Shown: piece by piece, positions 17,742 through 24,871 of the stretch | Position numbering within the stretch: the stretch's first letter is position 1 | Layout of the letters: the number at the start of each line of letters is the position of its first letter | From: Amycolatopsis sp. WQ 127309 | GTDB taxonomy: Bacteria; Actinomycetota; Actinomycetes; Mycobacteriales; Pseudonocardiaceae | Assembly (NCBI RefSeq): GCF_023023025.1 | Contig: NZ_CP095481.1 | Coordinates: 4,836,001 to 4,900,000, forward strand | DNA length: 64,000 nucleotides | Direction: 5' to 3' | Made by a program: the position numbers and the translations under genes | The notes under the pieces: model-generated | Databases searched by the model: none | The model's input: the letters and a program-made list of their open reading frames with translations, nothing else | What the model was told of the DNA's origin: nothing

Positions 17742-17762
17742 ATGCGCAACCGTGAATCCTGA
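17742..17762 (+). CDS. Micro-ORF 7, peptide MRNRES
   Basis: ATG start with AAAGGGGA at 17726-17733, 8 bases upstream. The second Arg is CGT and Glu is GAA. It ends the array; the 67-bp step from copy 6 is the longest, and the spacer is unlike the internal ones. A candidate terminator follows. Confidence 0.8.
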   Translation: MRNRES

Positions 17763-17768
17763 AGCGAC

Positions 17769-17788
17769 GCGGGCCCGGGTGGGGCCGC
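17769..17788. terminator. Candidate hairpin between micro-ORF array and SDR gene
   Basis: GCGGGCCC (17769-17776) can pair with GGGGCCGC (17781-17788) with one G-G mismatch around the loop GGGT. It lies directly between the last micro-ORF and the stop of the convergent SDR gene, so it could end both transcripts. No T-run follows. Confidence 0.45.
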
Positions 17789-18541
17789 TCAGGCGGTCGC
17801 GCCGCCGTCGACCACCAGGTCGTGGCCGACCGTGAACCCCGCCTCGGCCGAAGCCAGCCACAGCACCGCTGCGGCCACTTCGGCGGTGGCACCCACCCGG
17901 CCCAGCGGAATCGCGGCCTCGAGCCGCGCAGCGCGGTCGGCGTCCGTCTCGCCGGGCCGCAACGACATCTCCGTGTCGGTCGGACCCGGGCTGACGGCGT
18001 TGATGCGCACGCCGTCGCGGACGTGATCGCGCGCCGCCGTGCGGGTCAGCACGCTCACCGCGGCCTTCGACGCCGCGTAGGCGGCCATGCCTGGGATCCG
18101 GCCGTGCGCGCCGATGTTCGACGCCATGTTGACGATGGCGCCACCGCCGTGCGCCCGCATGTGCGCGATCTCGTGCTTCATGCACAGCCAGGTGCCGGTG
18201 AGGTTGGTGCCGATCACGGCGTCGAAGACGTCCTCGCGCAGATCCCCGGCGGGCGCCGGCTCGCCGAGGATGCCCGCGTTGTTGAATGCGACGTCCAGGC
18301 CGCCGTGCCGCGCGACGACCGTCTCGACCATGCGCGCGACGTCCGCGGAGTCGGTGACGTCCGCGACGATCGCGCTCGCCGAGCCGCCGATCTCCCGCAC
18401 CGCCGAGGCGAGCCGCTGCTCGTCGCGTCCGGCGACGACCACCGTCGCGCCTTCCGCGGCGAACGCCTTCGCCGTCGCCCGGCCGATGCCCGAGCTGCCG
18501 CCCGTCACCAGGACGATCTTGCTCGCGAACCGTGCCCCCAT
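17789..18541 (-). CDS. Classical SDR oxidoreductase
   Basis: A 250-residue short-chain dehydrogenase/reductase with TGGSSGIG at 13-20, NNAG at 87-90, catalytic Ser141, Tyr155 and Lys159 (YAASK), and the PGPTDTEM cofactor loop. It probably oxidises or reduces an alcohol/ketone pair with NAD(P); the substrate is unknown. ATG 18541 gives MGARFASK directly before the first strand. It is downstream of a TetR gene (22-bp gap, same strand), so it is likely the repressor's target. Confidence 0.92.
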   Translation of the reverse strand: MGARFASKIVLVTGGSSGIGRATAKAFAAEGATVVVAGRDEQRLASAVREIGGSASAIVADVTDSADVARMVETVVARHGGLDVAFNNAGILGEPAPAGDLREDVFDAVIGTNLTGTWLCMKHEIAHMRAHGGGAIVNMASNIGAHGRIPGMAAYAASKAAVSVLTRTAARDHVRDGVRINAVSPGPTDTEMSLRPGETDADRAARLEAAIPLGRVGATAEVAAAVLWLASAEAGFTVGHDLVVDGGATA

Positions 18542-18563
18542 GTCTGCCTTCTTTCTGGTCTGA

Positions 18564-19151
18564 TCAGTCTCGAATGAGGACGCGCATCGCCTGCGAGACG
18601 GCCGCGTCCAGCCGGCCCGCCGCGTCCGCACCCTTGCCCAGGACCCGCAGGCCCTGGAGGACGGTGAGCAGGAACCGGGCGAGAGTGGCCGGGTCGCTGC
18701 TCTCGGGCAGTTCGTCCTGCGCCTTCGCGCGTTCCAGCGTCATGGTGAGCGCGACTTCGAGGGTGTCCCAGCTGCGTTCCACCAGCCGCGCGACCGCCGG
18801 GTCGCGGGGGAGCAGTTCGATGGCCGCGTTGACCACGAAGCAGCCGATGGGCCCGGCGTCACCCGCGATGTCGGCGACGTAGCCCTCCAGCAGTCCGCGC
18901 ACCGCGGCCACTCCGGAGCCCGGCCGCGACAAGCTCGCCACGACCTGGGCGTCCGTCCGCTCCGCATACCGCTTCAGTGCGGCGACGTACAGGTCGTGCT
19001 TCGTGCCGAAGGTCGCGTACAGACTCGCCTTCGCGACGCCGAGGTGTGCGACGAGGTCGCTGACCGACGTCGCTTCGTAGCCTTGACGCCGGAAGAGCGC
19101 GAGCGCGGCGTCACACGCCTCGTCGACGTCGAACTCCTTGACCCGGGACAT
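18564..19151 (-). CDS. TetR family repressor
   Basis: The DNA-binding domain reads EACDAALALFRRQGYEATSVSDLV then GVAKASLYATFGTKHDLY, typical of TetR proteins of the AcrR type with a TetR_C-like ligand domain behind it. ATG 19151 gives MSRVKEFD and 195 residues; the frame also allows a TTG six bases upstream. It precedes the SDR gene on the same strand and is read from a clear promoter at 19159-19188, so the pair probably forms a substrate-inducible unit. Confidence 0.92.
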   Translation of the reverse strand: MSRVKEFDVDEACDAALALFRRQGYEATSVSDLVAHLGVAKASLYATFGTKHDLYVAALKRYAERTDAQVVASLSRPGSGVAAVRGLLEGYVADIAGDAGPIGCFVVNAAIELLPRDPAVARLVERSWDTLEVALTMTLERAKAQDELPESSDPATLARFLLTVLQGLRVLGKGADAAGRLDAAVSQAMRVLIRD

Positions 19152-19158
19152 GATCAAA

Positions 19159-19188
19159 ACTCTAGCCGCATCGAGAACGGTCGGTCAA
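19159..19188 (-). promoter_or_regulatory. Promoter of the TetR-SDR operon
   Basis: On the minus strand TTGACC (19188-19183) and TAGAGT (19164-19159) are separated by 18 bp, a good sigma-70-type promoter. It is followed within eight bases by the ATG, so the mRNA would be nearly leaderless. GACCGACCGTT next to the -35 element may be part of the TetR operator. Confidence 0.65.
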
Positions 19189-19272
19189 ATATGCGAGCGG
19201 CGGTGTGTCGTGTCCGGTGACGCCGGGTGCGGTGGCACTATGGCTGCTCTGACCGGCCTGAGGGGGTGCGTG

Positions 19273-19641
19273 ATGCAGGACTCGCCGCGGCTGACGCTGC
19301 CGCCGACGGTCGTCGCCACGCACCTGCGTTCGTGCGCCGAGGAGCTCGCCGCGGGCCTGCGCGGCGGCGGCCCGGGCGCCACCACGACCGAGCTCATCGA
19401 CGTCGTCGCCCAGCTGGTCGCCGGCCAGGAGGCCATCTCCCACGCGCTCGCCGGGCTCGCCCGCCGCGTCGAAGCCGGCACGGACGCCCTCGCCGCCGCT
19501 CCGCCGCTGGACGTCGAGGTGGTCACCGAGGTGCTGCGCGAAGCGGCCATCGCGGCCCGCTGCGCGGCCGAGGCGCTCGACGAGGTCACGCCGTCGTTCG
19601 AATGCGTGAGCGAATCCGTCGCGCCCGACACCCGTTTGTAG
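19273..19641 (+). CDS. Hypothetical protein, helical
   Basis: A 122-residue protein I do not recognise. It starts MQDSPRLTLPP and is mostly Ala/Leu/Glu-rich, with predicted helices around TELIDVVAQLVAGQEAISHALAGLARRVEAG and VTEVLREAAIAARCAAEALDEV. There is no signal peptide or membrane segment. ATG 19273 follows a GAGGGGGTG ribosome site; GTG 19270 is an alternative. It lies 52 bp upstream of the Ku gene on the same strand, so it may be co-expressed with it. Confidence 0.65.
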   Translation: MQDSPRLTLPPTVVATHLRSCAEELAAGLRGGGPGATTTELIDVVAQLVAGQEAISHALAGLARRVEAGTDALAAAPPLDVEVVTEVLREAAIAARCAAEALDEVTPSFECVSESVAPDTRL

Positions 19642-19693
19642 CTGTCGTCCCGCAAGCCCGCCCGCCTAGCCTGGAGCTGCGGAGGTGACTCGT

Positions 19694-20572
19694 ATGCGCG
19701 CTGTGTGGACGGGCACGATCGGGTTCGGCAGTTACGCCATTCCGGTGAAGGCGTACAGCGCGACCGAGGAGCACGAGATCCCGCTGCACCAGGTGCACGG
19801 CGCCGACGGCGGCCGCGTCCGGGTGAAGCGGGTCTGCGAGGTCGACGGCGAAGAGGTGCCGCCCGAGGAGATGGTCCGCGGCTACCCGGTCCCCGGCGGC
19901 GACGTCGTGCTGCTGTCGGACCACGAGCTCGCGTCGCTCCCGACGCCCGGCCGCACGATCGACATCCGCGGCTTCGCGCCGCTGGCCGACGTCGACCCGA
20001 TCTGGTTCGTGAAGACCTACTTCCTCGAGCCCGAGCCGGCCGGGACGAAGGCGTACGTGCTGTTCAGCGAGGCCCTGCAGCAGTCCGGCCGGATCGCGCT
20101 GGTCACCGTCGCGCTGCGCCGGCGCGAGGTGCTCGGCGCGCTGCGGGTGCGCGACCAGGTCCTCGTCCTGGAGACGATGCTGTGGCCGGACGAGGTTCGC
20201 ACGCCGGACTTCCCGTTCCGGCACGCCGACGTCGACATCCGGCCCGGCGAGCTGCGCCGCGCGGTGACCCTCGTCGAGGAGCTGACCGGCGAGTTCGACC
20301 CCGGCCGCTATCCCGACCGTTACCGCGAGGCCCTCGACGCGTTGATCCGGGCGAAGATCGAAGGCGCCGAAGTCGTCCAGCCGACGGCGGCCGAGCAGTC
20401 CGAGGGCGTCACGCGGCTGCTGGCGGCGCTGCAGGAGAGCGCGGCCGAAGCCGAGGACGCGCGCAACGCGGCCGTCACGAAGGCCAAGGCTGCCGCGGCG
20501 CGAGCGGCGAAGGCGCGTACGACGGCGAAGCGGGCCGCGTCGCGCAGCCCGGGACGCACGAAGACGTCCTGA
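19694..20572 (+). CDS. ku: Non-homologous end-joining protein Ku
   Basis: A 292-residue bacterial Ku homologue that binds DNA double-strand ends and recruits LigD. MRAVWTGTIGFG at the start, IPVKAYSAT and the long beta-barrel core are diagnostic. The last 60 residues are rich in Ala, Lys and Arg (KAKAAAARAAKART, then AKRAASRSPGRTKTS), the basic tail known to help DNA binding and threading. ATG 19694 has GGAGG at the right distance (19680-19684). No ligD gene is in the window, so the partner ligase must be elsewhere. Confidence 0.96.
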   Translation: MRAVWTGTIGFGSYAIPVKAYSATEEHEIPLHQVHGADGGRVRVKRVCEVDGEEVPPEEMVRGYPVPGGDVVLLSDHELASLPTPGRTIDIRGFAPLADVDPIWFVKTYFLEPEPAGTKAYVLFSEALQQSGRIALVTVALRRREVLGALRVRDQVLVLETMLWPDEVRTPDFPFRHADVDIRPGELRRAVTLVEELTGEFDPGRYPDRYREALDALIRAKIEGAEVVQPTAAEQSEGVTRLLAALQESAAEAEDARNAAVTKAKAAAARAAKARTTAKRAASRSPGRTKTS

Positions 20573-20801
20573 GTAGTACTACCCACGGGTAATTGAGGGT
20601 TCTCCCACTGCTGGTGGCCGCCGGGGCGCGGCAGACTTCGTCCTGCCAGCGGATGCCGGAACCGCTGGTGAGGGGGTCGGGACGGCCCCTGGGGAGGTGT
20701 GCCGTCCAGACACCGGGGTTCCGGGGCGGGCCGACGGAGGAGCGGTCCGTTCCCGGAACCCGCGGCGCATCGCGGGGAGGTGGTGCGCACGAGGGGGAGT
20801 T
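20573..20801. other. Structured intergenic region after ku
   Basis: No credible gene is seen. Several stem-forming pairs are present: GTAGTACTAC directly after the ku stop, CCAGCGG with CCGCTGG, GACGGC with GCCGTC, and a 10-bp perfect stem GGGTTCCGGG (20716-20725) with CCCGGAACCC (20752-20761) enclosing a further CGGGCCG/CGGTCCG pair. The region ends at the strong hairpin at 20802. It could encode a small structured RNA on the plus strand. Confidence 0.45.
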
Positions 20802-20847
20802 CTGAAGGCTGCCGCGGAGGAGCGAGGGTCTCCGCGGCAGCCTTCAG
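20802..20847. terminator. 18-bp stem terminator at the MarR stop
   Basis: CTGAAGGCTGCCGCGGAG (20802-20819) pairs perfectly with 20830-20847 around a 10-base loop. The right arm contains the stop codon of the MarR gene (20844-20846), so on the minus strand it closes the ABC-MarR operon; it would also stop plus-strand transcripts leaving ku. Confidence 0.9.
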
Positions 20848-21308
20848 GCGTCCGCCACCCGCATCAGCAGCTCCGACGCGAGCCTCAGCAGCTGCCGCTC
20901 GGTCGGGGACAACGTCGACTCCAAAGCCGTGGCCAGCCAGCGTTCCCGCTGGATGCTGTACTCCCGCAGCACCGCCAGCCCGTCCGGGGTGATGCGGATC
21001 AGCGACCGGCGGCCGTCGTCGGGGTCCGGCGTGCGGGTCACCAGCCCGCGCTCGGTCAGCCCGGCCAGGATGCGGGTCAGCGACTGCGGCTGCAGCCGTT
21101 CCGCCGCGGCCAGCTCCGACGGCGTGTGCGTGCCCGCCCGGTAGAGCCGGCTCAGCACCGCCAGCACCGCCGGGCCCGGGCCGTTCGGGTCGCGCTCGGC
21201 GCGCATCCGCCAGTTCAGCCGCCCGACGCCTTCGCGCACCCGCCCCGCCAGGTCGGCCAGCTCGGGATCCGCGCTGACCCGCGAGGTGACGTCGGAATCG
21301 GGGTGCAT
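20844..21308 (-). CDS. MarR family regulator
   Basis: A 154-residue regulator with the winged helix (THTPSELAAAERLQPQSLTRILAGLTERGLV) and the DGRRS wing characteristic of MarR proteins. ATG 21308 (MHPDSDVTSR) follows the ABC transporter stop by 10 bp, so the two genes are one operon with the regulator second. A 24-bp perfect palindrome upstream of the transporter is the likely operator. The inducing ligand is probably a transported drug or metabolite, which is inference. Confidence 0.92.
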   Translation of the reverse strand: MHPDSDVTSRVSADPELADLAGRVREGVGRLNWRMRAERDPNGPGPAVLAVLSRLYRAGTHTPSELAAAERLQPQSLTRILAGLTERGLVTRTPDPDDGRRSLIRITPDGLAVLREYSIQRERWLATALESTLSPTERQLLRLASELLMRVADA

Positions 21309-21318
21309 GGGCCTCACA

Positions 21319-23109
21319 TTAGGCGGTTCCGCGCACCAGCCGGGCATAACGCCCGTCGAGCGCCAGCAGCTCTTCGTGCGTCCCGCGTTCCACGATCCGC
21401 CCTTCGTGGAGCACCACGATCTGGTCCGCGTGCTCCACAGTGGACAGCCGGTGCGCGATCGTCAGCGTCGTGCGGCCCGCGGCCAGGCGGTCCAGCTCGG
21501 CCTGCACCGAGCGTTCGGTGCGGGTGTCGAGGGCGCTGGTCGCCTCGTCGAGGACGAGCACCGGCGGGTTGCGCAGCAGGATCCGGGCGATCGCCATCCG
21601 CTGCTTCTCGCCGCCGGAGAAGCGGTAGCCGCGCTGGCCGACGACCGTGTCGTAGCCCTCGGGCAGCCCGGCGAGCGTGTCGTGGATGTGCGCGGCCTTC
21701 GCGGCCGCCTCGACCTCCTCGTCGGTCGCGCCCGGCTTCGCGAAGCGCAGGTTCTCCCGCACGGTGTCGTGGAACAGGTAGGTCTCCTGCGACACCATCC
21801 CGACACCCGCGGCGAGCGAGGCCAGGGTGACGTCGCGGACGTCGGTGCCGTCGATCTCCACGGACCCGGCGCTCACCTCGTACAGCCGCGCGACGAGGTA
21901 GGCGAGCGTCGTCTTGCCCGAGCCGGTCGACCCGACGAGCGCCGTGGTCGTCCCCGCCGGGACGTCGAGGTCGATGTCCGCCAGCGTGAGCGGGCCGTCT
22001 TCGTCGTACCGGAACGCGACGCCGCGCATCGAGACGTCGCCGCGCCGCACGTCCAGGGTGCCGGCGCCGGGCTTGTCGCTGATCTCCACGCGCAGGTCGA
22101 GCACCTCGAAGATCCGGCCGAACAGCGCCTTCGACGTCGCCACGTTCTGCCCGATCGTCTGCATCGCGCTGGCCGGCGCGACCAGCCGGTTGAGCATGCT
22201 GGTGAACGCCACGACGGTGCCGAGCGAGATCGGCGACGCGCCGTTCGCGAGCGCCAGCCCGGCGATCCAGTAGACCAGGGCCGGGATCACCGTCAGGCTC
22301 ATCGCCCGCGACGCGATCTGCCAGCGCCCGGCCAGCGCGGCCGCGCGCTCCAGCGACGCGATCTCCCGTGACTCCGCGCCGAAGCGCTCCCGCATCGCCC
22401 GTTCGTTGCCCATCGTCTTGGCGAGCAGCACGCCGGTGACCGACAGGGACTCCTCGACCATCGTCGTCAGCCGCGCCATCCGCCGGGTCCGGCCGCGGGC
22501 CAGCGTCCGCCGCTTCTTGCCCAGCCGGAGCGTGAACAGGAGGAACAGCGGCACGACGATCAGCGACAGCAGCGCGAGCTGCCAGTCGAGCAGGATCAGC
22601 GCCACCGTGATGGCGATCGTCGTGGTGGCGTTCTGCACCATCGACCCGGCGGTCGTGGTGATGACGTTGTCGACGCCGCCGATGTCGTTGAAGACCCGCG
22701 AGAGCACTTCGCCGCTCTTCGTCCGGGTGAAGAAGCCGAGCGACATCCGCTGCAGGTGGCCGTAGACCGACACGCGCAGCTCGTTCATCACGTGCTGGCC
22801 GATGGTGTTGGACAGCCCCGTGGTCGCGACGCCGAGCGACGCGCTGCCGACCGCGCAGGCGATCATCCCGGCCGCCAGGACGCTGATCAGCAGCGTGTCG
22901 CGGTGGGGGAGGGCGTCGTCGAGGATCTCGCGCAGCAGGAACGGCGAGACGACGCCGAGCCCGGCCTGCAGGACGATCAGCGCGAACAGCGCGGCGAGGG
23001 GCCCGCGGTGCGGGCGGAACAGGCCGGCGATCCGCCGGAGCGGGACCGGTTCGTCGGTGTCGGACGTCGGTTCGGCGAGCGACGGCCGGGCTCTGGTCGC
23101 TGAAGTCAT
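21319..23109 (-). CDS. ABC exporter, fused membrane and ATPase domains
   Basis: A 596-residue half-transporter of the MsbA/LmrA type: six membrane segments in roughly residues 40-320, then an ATPase with Walker A GSTGSGKTT, signature FSGGEKQRMAIARILL and Walker B VLVLDEATSALD. Such proteins dimerise and export lipids, peptides or drugs. ATG 23109 (MTSATRARPS) is preferred over upstream in-frame codons because the earlier residues are unlike family N-termini. It is co-transcribed with the downstream MarR gene, suggesting a drug- or metabolite-responsive efflux pump. Confidence 0.93.
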   Translation of the reverse strand: MTSATRARPSLAEPTSDTDEPVPLRRIAGLFRPHRGPLAALFALIVLQAGLGVVSPFLLREILDDALPHRDTLLISVLAAGMIACAVGSASLGVATTGLSNTIGQHVMNELRVSVYGHLQRMSLGFFTRTKSGEVLSRVFNDIGGVDNVITTTAGSMVQNATTTIAITVALILLDWQLALLSLIVVPLFLLFTLRLGKKRRTLARGRTRRMARLTTMVEESLSVTGVLLAKTMGNERAMRERFGAESREIASLERAAALAGRWQIASRAMSLTVIPALVYWIAGLALANGASPISLGTVVAFTSMLNRLVAPASAMQTIGQNVATSKALFGRIFEVLDLRVEISDKPGAGTLDVRRGDVSMRGVAFRYDEDGPLTLADIDLDVPAGTTTALVGSTGSGKTTLAYLVARLYEVSAGSVEIDGTDVRDVTLASLAAGVGMVSQETYLFHDTVRENLRFAKPGATDEEVEAAAKAAHIHDTLAGLPEGYDTVVGQRGYRFSGGEKQRMAIARILLRNPPVLVLDEATSALDTRTERSVQAELDRLAAGRTTLTIAHRLSTVEHADQIVVLHEGRIVERGTHEELLALDGRYARLVRGTA

Positions 23110-23191
23110 ACGCACATGTTTACCGAATCTCGCTCGGCTCACCAGTGAATTTCGCAATTCGAAGCCAAATCAGGGGAGAGCTCGCGCGAAC

Positions 23192-23215
23192 ATTAGTACA
23201 CCTAGGTGTACTAAT
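23192..23215. promoter_or_regulatory. 24-bp perfect palindrome, probable MarR operator
   Basis: The half-site ATTAGTACACCT (23192-23203) is followed immediately by its exact reverse complement (23204-23215). It lies 83 bp upstream of the ABC-MarR operon start and 112 bp upstream of ffh. A perfect palindrome of this length and low GC content stands out here; the co-transcribed MarR protein is the obvious candidate ligand. Confidence 0.88.
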
Positions 23216-23326
23216 CGCGTAGGCGACTTTCGCGTACCCGTGAGGCTGGGAAGCCGCAGCGACTACTCTGGAGTGGCCGGCCTGGTCCGGCGCGCCACTC
23301 TCGACCCAGCTGGAGCGTGCACACCC

Positions 23327-24871
23327 GTGTTCGACACCCTGTCCGATCGGCTCACCGCCGCCCTTCAGACGCTCACGCGCAAGGGCCGGCTGTCCGACGC
23401 CGACATCGACGCCACCGCGCGCGAGATCCGCATCGCGCTGCTGGAGGCCGACGTCGCCCTCGGCGTGGTCAAGACCTTCATCGCGAGGATCAAGGAACGG
23501 GCGAAGGGCGCCGAGGTCTCCCAGGCGCTCAACCCCGCGCAGCAGGTCGTCAAGATCGTCAACGAGGAGCTCGTCGGGATCCTCGGCGGCGAGACCCGCC
23601 GGCTCAACCTGGCGAAGACCCCGCCGACGGTGATCATGCTCGCCGGCCTCCAGGGCGCCGGCAAGACGACGCTGGCCGGCAAGCTCGCGCTGTGGCTGAA
23701 GAAGCAGGGCCACGCGCCGCTGCTGGTCGCCTGCGACCTCCAGCGCCCCAACGCCGTCACGCAGCTGCAGGTGGTCGGCGAGCGCGCCGGCGTCACGACG
23801 TTCGCGCCCGAGCCCGGCAACGGCGTCGGCGACCCGGTCGACGTCGCCCGCCGCGCCATCGCCGAGGCGAAGCACGCGCAGTACGACGTCGTCGTCGTCG
23901 ACACCGCGGGCCGCCTCGGTGTCGACGAAGAGCTGATGAAGCAGGCCGCGGACATCCGCGACGCCGTCAAGCCGGACGAGACCCTGTTCGTCGTCGACGC
24001 GATGATCGGCCAGGACGCCGTGACCACGGCCGAGGCGTTCCGCGACGGCGTCGGCTTCTCCGGCGTCGTGCTCACCAAGCTCGACGGTGACGCCCGCGGT
24101 GGTGCCGCGCTGTCGGTCCGCGAGGTCACGGGCCAGCCGATCCTCTTCGCCTCCAACGGCGAGAAGCTCGAGGACTTCGACACCTTCCACCCGGACCGGA
24201 TGGCGTCGCGGATCCTCGGCATGGGCGACGTGCTGACCCTGATCGAGCACGCCGAGCAGGCCTTCGACCAGGACCAGGCCGAGAAGGCCGCCGCGAAGCT
24301 GTCCAGCGGCCAGCTGACGCTGGAGGACTTCCTCGAGCAGATGCTCGCCGTCCGCAAGATGGGCCCGATCGGCAACCTGCTGGGCATGCTGCCCGGCGCC
24401 GGCCAGATGAAGGACCAGCTGGCCCAGGTCGACGACAAGCACCTGGACAAGCTGCAGGCGATCATCCGCGGCATGACCCCGGCCGAGCGCGACGACCCGA
24501 AGATGATCAACGGCTCGCGCCGGCTGCGCATCGCCAACGGCTCCGGCGTCACCGTGCGCGAGGTCAACGACCTGGTCAACCGGTTCTTCGAGGCCCGCAA
24601 GATGATGGCCCAGATGGCCGGCCGGTTCGGCTTCGGCGGCGGGGGCGGCGGCTCCAAGACGCGCAAGGGCAAGAAGGGCAAGAAGGGCCGCGGCCCAACG
24701 CAGCCCAAGGTCCGCGGCGGCTTCCCCGGCGGCATGCCGATGCTGCCTCCGGGTGGTGGCGGCGGCATGCCGGGCGGCATGCCCGACCTGTCCAAGCTCG
24801 GCGGCCTGAACGACGCCCCCGGCTTCGACCCGACGAAGTTCAAGCTGCCGAAGAACCCCAAGGACAAGTGA
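23327..24871 (+). CDS. ffh: Signal recognition particle protein Ffh
   Basis: The 514-residue SRP54 GTPase directs nascent membrane and secreted proteins to the Sec translocon. The N domain is at 1-90, the G domain begins with the P-loop GLQGAGKTT at 107-115, DTAGR follows, and the methionine-rich M domain (LTLEDFLEQMLAVRKMGPIGNLLGMLPG) starts near 325. The tail from about 440 is rich in Gly, Met and Lys, as in other actinobacteria. I chose GTG 23327 (MFDTLSDRL); the frame extends far upstream but without homology. A hairpin (GAGTGGC/GCCACTC, 23271-23300) precedes the start. Confidence 0.97.
   Translation: MFDTLSDRLTAALQTLTRKGRLSDADIDATAREIRIALLEADVALGVVKTFIARIKERAKGAEVSQALNPAQQVVKIVNEELVGILGGETRRLNLAKTPPTVIMLAGLQGAGKTTLAGKLALWLKKQGHAPLLVACDLQRPNAVTQLQVVGERAGVTTFAPEPGNGVGDPVDVARRAIAEAKHAQYDVVVVDTAGRLGVDEELMKQAADIRDAVKPDETLFVVDAMIGQDAVTTAEAFRDGVGFSGVVLTKLDGDARGGAALSVREVTGQPILFASNGEKLEDFDTFHPDRMASRILGMGDVLTLIEHAEQAFDQDQAEKAAAKLSSGQLTLEDFLEQMLAVRKMGPIGNLLGMLPGAGQMKDQLAQVDDKHLDKLQAIIRGMTPAERDDPKMINGSRRLRIANGSGVTVREVNDLVNRFFEARKMMAQMAGRFGFGGGGGGSKTRKGKKGKKGRGPTQPKVRGGFPGGMPMLPPGGGGGMPGGMPDLSKLGGLNDAPGFDPTKFKLPKNPKDK

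Larger units (their letters stand above)
17346..17762 (+). repeat. Tandem array of seven micro-ORF units (RBS + MRNRES ORF)
   Basis: Seven units with starts at 17362, 17424, 17487, 17549, 17613, 17675 and 17742 are spaced 62, 63, 62, 64, 62 and 67 bp apart. Each unit has a purine-rich Shine-Dalgarno sequence, a start codon and a six-codon ORF for MRNRES ending in TGA, then a C-rich spacer. Units 2, 4 and 6 share GAGAGCCGTCGTGCGC and units 3 and 5 share GCCGCTGTGCGT, so internal units seem to have spread as a roughly 125-bp dimer. The array is divergent from the GGDEF gene and convergent with an SDR gene. Confidence 0.95.

Noticed and set aside
17346..17762. CRISPR array
   Set aside because: Period is similar to CRISPR arrays, but repeats contain ribosome sites and start/stop codons, spacers are not unique, and no cas genes are near.
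17298..18185. Long minus-strand frames across the micro-ORF array encoding repeated Arg/Gly-rich peptides
   Set aside because: They are the shadow of the repeats. No ribosome site or domain is present, and the base changes among repeats are silent only in the plus-strand MRNRES frame.
20593..20805. 70-residue frame after ku
   Set aside because: No good ribosome site, no similarity, and the region is better explained by paired structure.
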